Shown one piece after another: positions 5,999 through 9,566 of a stretch of DNA of 9,566 nt. The notes below the pieces were generated by a model. That model did not search any database. It was not told the origin of the DNA and saw nothing but the letters and a program-made list of their open reading frames with translations. The stretch is from Actinomycetota bacterium. Its GTDB lineage: Bacteria > Actinomycetota > Thermoleophilia > Gaiellales > Gaiellaceae. Positions within the stretch are counted from its first letter, which is position 1; each line of letters begins with the position of its first letter. The position numbers were made by a program, and so were the translations under genes. The DNA is taken from positions 1-9,566 of the forward strand of contig JACDBY010000095.1 of assembly GCA_013694685.1 (NCBI GenBank), written 5' to 3'.

Positions 5999-6329
5999 AT
6001 GTCGGCGCTCCTCGAGCGGATCGATCGCTTCGAGCTCGACCTCGAGCGGATGGACACCGAGCTGCGCTCGCTGCGGCGGGCGGTCGTGGAGCAGGGGGCC
6101 GCGCCGGAGCCTTCCGCCCCGTTCGCCCGTTCGGCCACGGACGATCCGGCGCGACTTCCGGCGGACGAAAGGCTCGTGGCCGCGCTACGGACAGGCCGCT
6201 GCCGGTCTCGCCGCCGTTGGTGCGGGAATCGCGGGCGGGGCCATGTCGTTCGTCGCCGTCGGCGGACTCCTGCTCGTCGGTGGGTTCTTCGTCCAGCGCC
6301 TCGGGGAGCGGGAGACGGCGGGCACGTAG
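5999..6329 (+). pseudogene. Small coiled-coil plus membrane-segment protein, split by a +1 frameshift
   Basis: From ATG 5999 the frame gives a charged heptad-like helix, MSALLERIDRFELDLERMDT followed by ELRSLRRAVVEQ, then a Pro/Ala linker and DPARLPADERLVAA up to about 6184. Beyond this the frame turns into Arg-rich text with no protein character. Moving forward one base near 6185 gives YGQAAAGLAAVGAGIAGGAM, then SFVAVGGLLLVGGFFVQRLG, then ERETAGT and a TAG at 6327-6329, a convincing Gly/Ala-rich membrane helix. The joined product would be about 109 residues: a soluble coiled coil anchored by a C-terminal helical hairpin or single helix. The break could be a real mutation, a sequencing error or a programmed shift; I see no classic slippery run at the site. 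The function is unknown. Its position 2 bases after the XRE gene suggests joint expression. Confidence 0.6.
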
Positions 6330-6338
6330 CGAGCGTGG

Positions 6339-6350
6339 GATACTCGCGTT
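6339..6350 (+). promoter_or_regulatory. Candidate -10 box for the SnoaL-like gene
   Basis: GATACT (6339-6344), preceded by GGG, ends 6 bases before the GTG at 6351, the same spacing as at the aminotransferase and XRE genes. It differs from TATACT only in the first base. No good -35 box is apparent, so this rests mainly on the repeated spacing. Confidence 0.35.
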
Positions 6351-6740
6351 GTGTCCTCGCCCGACTCTCCTGCCGAGCTCGAACGGACGATCGCGAGCTA
6401 CAACGACGCGTGGAACGCGCAGGATCTCGACCTGCTCCTCTCGTTTCACGCGCCCGGCATGGTGTTCGAGAACCACACCGCGGGTGAGCGCGCCGAGGGC
6501 GACTAGGTGCGCGAGCACATCGGGAGAATCTTCGCGAACTGGCCCGATCTCGCTTTCAGTGGCCGCCGCCTCTATGTCCGGGAGGGGCTCGTCGTCAGCG
6601 AATGGACTGCCCGGGCGACGGCGCCTGACGGTCGGCGGCTCGAGTGGGACGGCATCGACGTCTTCCCCTGTGAGAACGGGCTGATTCTCCGCAAGGACGT
6701 CTACTCGGCGGGCCACCGCCCCCGCGTGCTATCGCCGTAG
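6351..6740 (+). pseudogene. SnoaL/NTF2-like protein interrupted by an in-frame TAG
   Basis: One reading frame from GTG 6351 to TAG 6738-6740 encodes an NTF2-fold, SnoaL-like polypeptide of about 129 codons, the usual family length. The first part reads SPAELERTIASYNDAWNAQD and then LDLLLSFHAPGMVFENHTAG, the expected opening helices and first strand. The second part, VREHIGRIFANWPDLAFSGR to LEWDGIDVFPCENGLILRKD, matches the rest of the fold. They are separated by a single TAG at 6504-6506, where relatives carry a sense codon before the V-R-E-H-I helix. A GTG directly after the stop at 6507 could restart translation, but the fragment would lack its first helix and strand. Family members are small hydrolases, isomerases or ligand-binding proteins; no catalytic assignment can be made. 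It directly follows another broken gene, so the segment may be decaying. Confidence 0.7.
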
Positions 6741-6748
6741 GCCTTGCC

Positions 6749-7645
6749 CTGAGCCGACCGCCGGTCCACGTCACCGCACCGGTTCCGGCCGAGATCGAGG
6801 ACGCCCTGGCAGGCTCGTTCGCCCCGGGCGTGCTCGAAGGTGCCGAGGGCGTCGTCTCGATGCTCACGGCTCGCGTGGACGAAGCGTTTCTCGACCGAGC
6901 CGGACCGCAGCTCCGGGTCGTCGCGAACTACGCCGTCGGGGTCGACAACGTCGACCTCGCGGCGGCCGAGGCCCGCGGCGTCGTCGTCGCCAACACACCC
7001 GACGTGCTCACGCGAGCGACGGCCGAGCTCGCGGTCGGCTCGATGCTCGCGCTCCTGCGACGGATCGTGGAGGGCGACCGCTTCGTCCGCCGGCGCTCCG
7101 CGTGGGCCTTCTCGCTGGAGTTCATGCTCGGCTCGAGCCTCGCGGGCAAGCGGCTCCTCGTCGTCGGTGCCGGCCGGATCGGGCGGGAGACGGCGCGGCT
7201 CGCCGAAGCGCTCGATGCCGTTCCGACCTTCGCCGGCCGGAACGACGATCTCCACTCGCTCCTTGCCGACGCCGACATCGTGAGCTTGCACGTGCCGCTG
7301 ACCGGCGAGACCCGACACCTCCTCGACGCCGCTGCGCTCGCGGCGATGAAGCCGACCTCGATCGTCGTCAACACCGCCCGCGGGCCTGTCGTCGACGAGC
7401 GGGCGCTCGTCGAGGCGCTGCAAGCGGGAACGATCGCCGGCGCTGCGCTGGACGTCTACGAGCACGAGCCGGAGGTCGACGAGGGTCTCCTCGAGCTCGA
7501 GAACGTCATCCTCACGCCGCATCTCGGGAGCGCGACCCGGGAGACGCGCGTCGCCATGGGCATGCTCTGCGTCGAGGCACTCCGCGCGGTACTGCTCGAG
7601 GGTCGCCGACCGGCCAACGCCGTCGTCTACCGTCCGACCCGATGA
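6749..7645 (+). CDS. D-isomer-specific 2-hydroxyacid dehydrogenase, unusual start
   Basis: This NAD(P)-dependent cytoplasmic oxidoreductase is related to glyoxylate/hydroxypyruvate reductases and phosphoglycerate dehydrogenase. Counting from a CTG at 6749 it has 298 residues; from the first ordinary start, GTG 6830, it has 271. The family is usually near 310-330. Using the GTG count, VVANYAVGVDNVD (30-42) and TRATAELAVGSMLALLRR (61-78) are family blocks, the dinucleotide motif is GAGRIG (113-118), and the catalytic set is Arg184 in NTARGPVVDE, Glu213 in DVYEHEP and His231 in TPHLGSATRE. The Rossmann second strand ends in TFAGRN rather than an acidic residue, so NADPH preference is possible. 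Codons 6749-6829 read SRPPVHVTAPVPAEIEDALA and onward, which looks like the true N-terminus, yet no ATG, GTG or TTG is in frame there. The stop overlaps the next gene as ATGA. Confidence 0.85.
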   Translation: MSRPPVHVTAPVPAEIEDALAGSFAPGVLEGAEGVVSMLTARVDEAFLDRAGPQLRVVANYAVGVDNVDLAAAEARGVVVANTPDVLTRATAELAVGSMLALLRRIVEGDRFVRRRSAWAFSLEFMLGSSLAGKRLLVVGAGRIGRETARLAEALDAVPTFAGRNDDLHSLLADADIVSLHVPLTGETRHLLDAAALAAMKPTSIVVNTARGPVVDERALVEALQAGTIAGAALDVYEHEPEVDEGLLELENVILTPHLGSATRETRVAMGMLCVEALRAVLLEGRRPANAVVYRPTR

Positions 7646-8493
7646 AGCGGTTCGGCAGCGCCTCGATGACGGGCGACCTGCGGCGCGTCCTCGTCCGCAG
7701 GCCGCTCGCCGCCGACGTCGACGCTTGGCGTGACTACGGCTGGCGCGCGGCGCCCGACCCTGGCGCTGCGCAAGCGGAGCACGAGGCGTTCTGCGCCCTG
7801 CTCGAGCAGGCGGGCGCGGAGGTCGTCGTCTCCGAGCACGACCCCGGGAACCCCGATGCGATCTACGCCTACGACCCGACGCTCGTCGGGTCCGACGGCG
7901 CGGTGCTGCTCCTCCCCGGAAAGGACGGCCGGCGGCGCGAGCCCGAGGCGACCGCGGCCGTGCTCGAGGAGGCGGGAGTCCCGGTTGTGAGTCGGATCGA
8001 GCCGCCCGCGACGGTCGAGGGCGGCGACACGGTCTGGCTCGACGAACGGACACTGCTCGTGGGCATCGGGTATCGCACGAGCCCGGAGGCGCCGAGCGCG
8101 ATGCACGATGCGTTCCCCGGTGTCGACGTCGTCGTCTTCGACCTCCCGCACTGGAACGGGGCCGGCGAGGTCATGCACCTGATGAGCTTCATCTCGCCGC
8201 TCGACCGCGACCTCGCGCTCGTCTATCCAAGGATCGCTCCGACGCGTCTCATGTGGCTCCTGGCCGAGCGGGGGATCGAGGTGGTGGAGGTGCCGGACGA
8301 GGAGTTCGAGTCGATGGGCGCGAACGTCCTCGCGCTCGGCCCGCGGCGCGCGCTCGCGCTCGAGGGAAACGACGAGACGCGGCGGCGCCTGGAGCGGGCG
8401 GGGGTCGACGTCGTGACCTACCGCGGCGACGAGATCTCGCGGAAGGGCGACGGCGGCCCGACCTGCCTGACGCGTCCGCTTCTCCGCGTGTAG
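7642..8493 (+). CDS. DDAH/arginine deiminase-type amidinohydrolase
   Basis: This is a 283-residue enzyme of the guanidino-group-modifying (amidinotransferase/dimethylargininase) superfamily with a pentein fold. Expected active-site elements are present in order: Asp78 in YAYDPTLV, Glu126 to Asp129 in VEGGDTVWL, His179 in EVMHLMSFISPL, and the nucleophile Cys275 in GGPTCLTRPLL near the C-terminus. The length and the closeness of the Cys to the end fit dimethylarginine dimethylaminohydrolase, which makes citrulline and dimethylamine from methylated arginines, rather than the longer arginine deiminases. The natural substrate in bacteria of this kind is uncertain. The ATG at 7642 overlaps the dehydrogenase stop (ATGA), so translation is coupled. 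An upstream open frame from 7102 only shadows the dehydrogenase. The gene faces dinB and ends beside the repeat cluster at 8509. Confidence 0.88.
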   Translation: MKRFGSASMTGDLRRVLVRRPLAADVDAWRDYGWRAAPDPGAAQAEHEAFCALLEQAGAEVVVSEHDPGNPDAIYAYDPTLVGSDGAVLLLPGKDGRRREPEATAAVLEEAGVPVVSRIEPPATVEGGDTVWLDERTLLVGIGYRTSPEAPSAMHDAFPGVDVVVFDLPHWNGAGEVMHLMSFISPLDRDLALVYPRIAPTRLMWLLAERGIEVVEVPDEEFESMGANVLALGPRRALALEGNDETRRRLERAGVDVVTYRGDEISRKGDGGPTCLTRPLLRV

Positions 8494-8508
8494 ACCCATG
8501 GCGCCCGC

Positions 8509-8534
8509 GGGCCGGACAGGTCCGGCCCCTACGG
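8509..8534. repeat. Palindromic element GGGC-N12-GCCCCTACGG, GC-core version
   Basis: Arms GGGCCGGAC (8509-8517) and GTCCGGCCC (8520-8528) enclose an AG loop and are followed by CTACGG. It matches the element at 4864-4889 in length, ends and layout, but the 12-base core is different. It is the first of three hairpins in the gap between the amidinohydrolase gene and dinB. Confidence 0.75.
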
Positions 8535-8650
8535 ATTCAACGGGTAACCAGACGTAGGGCCAGACCTGTCCGGCCCGTTGTGGCGCCTACGGATTTCGAC
8601 GAGTAACCATGTCGTAGGGGGCTGGACCTGTCCGGCCCCGCTGTGACGCC
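8528..8650. repeat. Two tandem ~58-65-base repeats carrying hairpins
   Basis: Unit 1 (8528-8585) and unit 2 (8586-8650) both read CCTACGGATT, then a variable ACG-GTAACCA stretch, CGTAGGG, a hairpin ending GACCTGTCCGGCCC, and a short TGTG-containing tail. The hairpin in unit 1 (8557-8576) has 9-base arms with one A-C mismatch; the one in unit 2 (8618-8639) has 10-base arms with one T-G wobble. CCTACG and CGTAGG face each other within each unit (8528/8553 and 8586/8613), so neighbouring hairpins point towards each other. Together with the hairpin at 8509, they fill the convergent gap between the flanking genes. Confidence 0.75.
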
Positions 8651-8663
8651 GAGGGCGTCACAG
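8641..8663. terminator. Perfect 10-base-stem hairpin, candidate terminator for dinB and the amidinohydrolase
   Basis: CTGTGACGCC (8641-8650) and GGCGTCACAG (8654-8663) form a perfect stem with a GAG loop between the convergent genes. The right arm contains the dinB stop codon (8658-8660, minus strand). No T-run follows in either direction, so it would have to work as a U-less terminator or mRNA 3'-end stabiliser. Confidence 0.5.
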
Positions 8664-9566
8664 CTGGTCGAAGGTCAGCTGCCGGACGGCCGTGAGCCCG
8701 GAGACGCCCACCCCGACGAGTCGCAGCGCGCCCGGCCGATCCTGGAGCCCACGATCGAGTAGCGCGCAGGCGAGGTCGGCGATCCGGTCGGCCTCGTCGA
8801 TCGGCGTCGCGAGCGTCGAGGAGCGCGAGCGGAGCGAGAAGTCGGAGTAGCGGAGCTTCGTCGTCACGGTGCGCGCGGAGATCGCGTCCCGTTGGAGGTA
8901 CGAGGCGACCTCGGTCGCCATGCGCCGCACCTCGGCGTGGAGCGCGGCGCGATCGGAGAGATCGCGGTCGAAGGTCTCCTCGGTCGAGATCGAGACACGC
9001 TCGGCGTCGAGCTCGAGGTCTCGAGGGTCGATCCCACAGGCCCTGTCGCGCAGCAGTCGTCCCACCTGACCCGGCAGGACAACCCGTAGCGTCTCGTCGC
9101 CGAGCGCGGCGAGCGCGCCGATCGTCGCGACACCGGCCGCGCCGAGTCGCTCCTCAGCCCGTGGCCCGACGCCCGGGAGGAGCCTCGTCAGCAGCGGCGC
9201 GAGGAACCGCGCCTCCCGGCCGGGCGGGACGACCGTGATGCCGCCGGGCTTCCGCCGGTCGGAGGCGACCTTGCTGACCACCTTCGACGTCGAGACCCCG
9301 AGGGAGCACGAGAGCGAGGTCGAGCCGCGAACCGCCGTCTGAACGGCCTCGGCGAGCCGCCGGGCACCCGAGAACGAGGCGAGCGCCGAGCCGAGGTCGA
9401 GGAAACCCTCGTCGAGACCCGTCCGCTCGAGCCGGGGCACGACGTCCCCGACGGCCGCCCACACGGCGCTCGAGTACTCGCGGTAGAGCGCGTGACGCGG
9501 TCGCAGGAACACTGCCTCGGGACAGCGCCGCAACGCCTCGGCGCAGCTCATCGCCGAGCGGATGCC
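8658..9566 (-). CDS. dinB: DNA polymerase IV (Y-family), N-terminus outside the window
   Basis: This is a Y-family translesion DNA polymerase; 302 residues are visible. The frame is open to the window edge, where it reads GIRSAMSCAEALRRCPEAVF, the DinB segment that follows the first catalytic motif. About 55-60 N-terminal residues, including the first metal-binding Asp, are therefore missing. The palm motif with the catalytic Asp-Glu pair is in TGLDEGFLDLGSAL. CSLGVSTSKVVSKVASDRRK and KPGGITVVPPG are family blocks, LLTRLLPGVGPRAEERL is the thumb helix-hairpin-helix, and the little-finger domain runs to LRLVGVGVSGL. The C-terminal tail RQLTFDQL resembles a beta-clamp-binding motif. An ATG at 9551 is internal, not the start. 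The stop lies in the hairpin at 8641-8663. No LexA box can be judged because the promoter is out of view. Confidence 0.95.
   Translation of the reverse strand, partial: GIRSAMSCAEALRRCPEAVFLRPRHALYREYSSAVWAAVGDVVPRLERTGLDEGFLDLGSALASFSGARRLAEAVQTAVRGSTSLSCSLGVSTSKVVSKVASDRRKPGGITVVPPGREARFLAPLLTRLLPGVGPRAEERLGAAGVATIGALAALGDETLRVVLPGQVGRLLRDRACGIDPRDLELDAERVSISTEETFDRDLSDRAALHAEVRRMATEVASYLQRDAISARTVTTKLRYSDFSLRSRSSTLATPIDEADRIADLACALLDRGLQDRPGALRLVGVGVSGLTAVRQLTFDQL

Larger units (their letters stand above)
8494..8657. other. Convergent intergenic region filled by repeats
   Basis: These 164 bases between the amidinohydrolase stop and the dinB stop contain no credible gene. Almost all of it is accounted for by three related hairpins and the terminator-like hairpin at 8641-8663. 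Confidence 0.7.

Noticed and set aside
5694..6329. Toxin-antitoxin pair formed by the XRE gene and its follower
   Set aside because: The follower is a coiled-coil/membrane protein with no RelE, HigB or HipA features, and it is frameshifted.
6504..6506. TAG read as pyrrolysine or through suppression
   Set aside because: No pyrrolysine machinery or context is visible, and the family has no reason to carry it. A nonsense mutation is simpler.
6701..8053. Long minus-strand open frame opposite the dehydrogenase and amidinohydrolase genes
   Set aside because: It is low-complexity Arg-rich text antisense to two well-recognised enzymes.
8509..8650. Short repeated units that might be a CRISPR array
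   Set aside because: There are only three hairpins, the repeats are imperfect, and the spacers resemble each other, which CRISPR spacers do not. No cas gene is present.

Overview
The window looks like chromosome from a high-GC actinobacterium, probably of the Thermoleophilia type. That placement is inferred from GC-rich third codon positions, heavy use of GTG starts, stop/start overlaps and apparent leaderless promoters; no rRNA or other marker gene is present to confirm it.

Positions 1-3449 hold most of a branched-chain (or related) amino acid ABC uptake operon in the order livH (3' end only), livM, livG, livF, all on the plus strand. Junctions are tight: 2 bases between livH and livM, then two GTGA overlaps. 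The substrate-binding protein gene is not in view and may lie upstream.

Positions 3450-3691 are a 242-base intergenic region with two copies of a 15-base palindrome, CGGTGTC-N-GACACCG, and an 18-base inverted repeat. After it come a PLP-dependent class V aminotransferase-fold enzyme and an alpha/beta hydrolase with an HGGFW oxyanion motif. This pair resembles the kynureninase and kynurenine formamidase families, but the pathway is not proven.

Positions 5659-6740 are a small-gene segment. An XRE-type regulator has a well-formed promoter whose spacer contains an operator-like inverted repeat and whose predicted transcript starts at the ATG. Two damaged small genes follow: a coiled-coil/membrane protein split by an apparent +1 frameshift, and a SnoaL/NTF2-like protein cut by an in-frame TAG.

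Positions 6749-8493 carry a D-2-hydroxyacid dehydrogenase with no ordinary start codon at its apparent N-terminus. Its stop overlaps, as ATGA, the start of a DDAH-type amidinohydrolase. Positions 8494-8657 hold a cluster of three hairpins in a tandem, face-to-face arrangement plus a terminator-like hairpin. The window ends with the minus-strand gene for DNA polymerase IV (dinB), whose N-terminus lies outside.

The most unusual signals are non-coding. A 26-base element of the form GGGC-N12-GCCCCTACGG occurs at 4864 and 8509 with different yet self-complementary cores. Three genes share a -10-like hexamer exactly 6 bases before the start codon. I see no clearly new multi-gene system.
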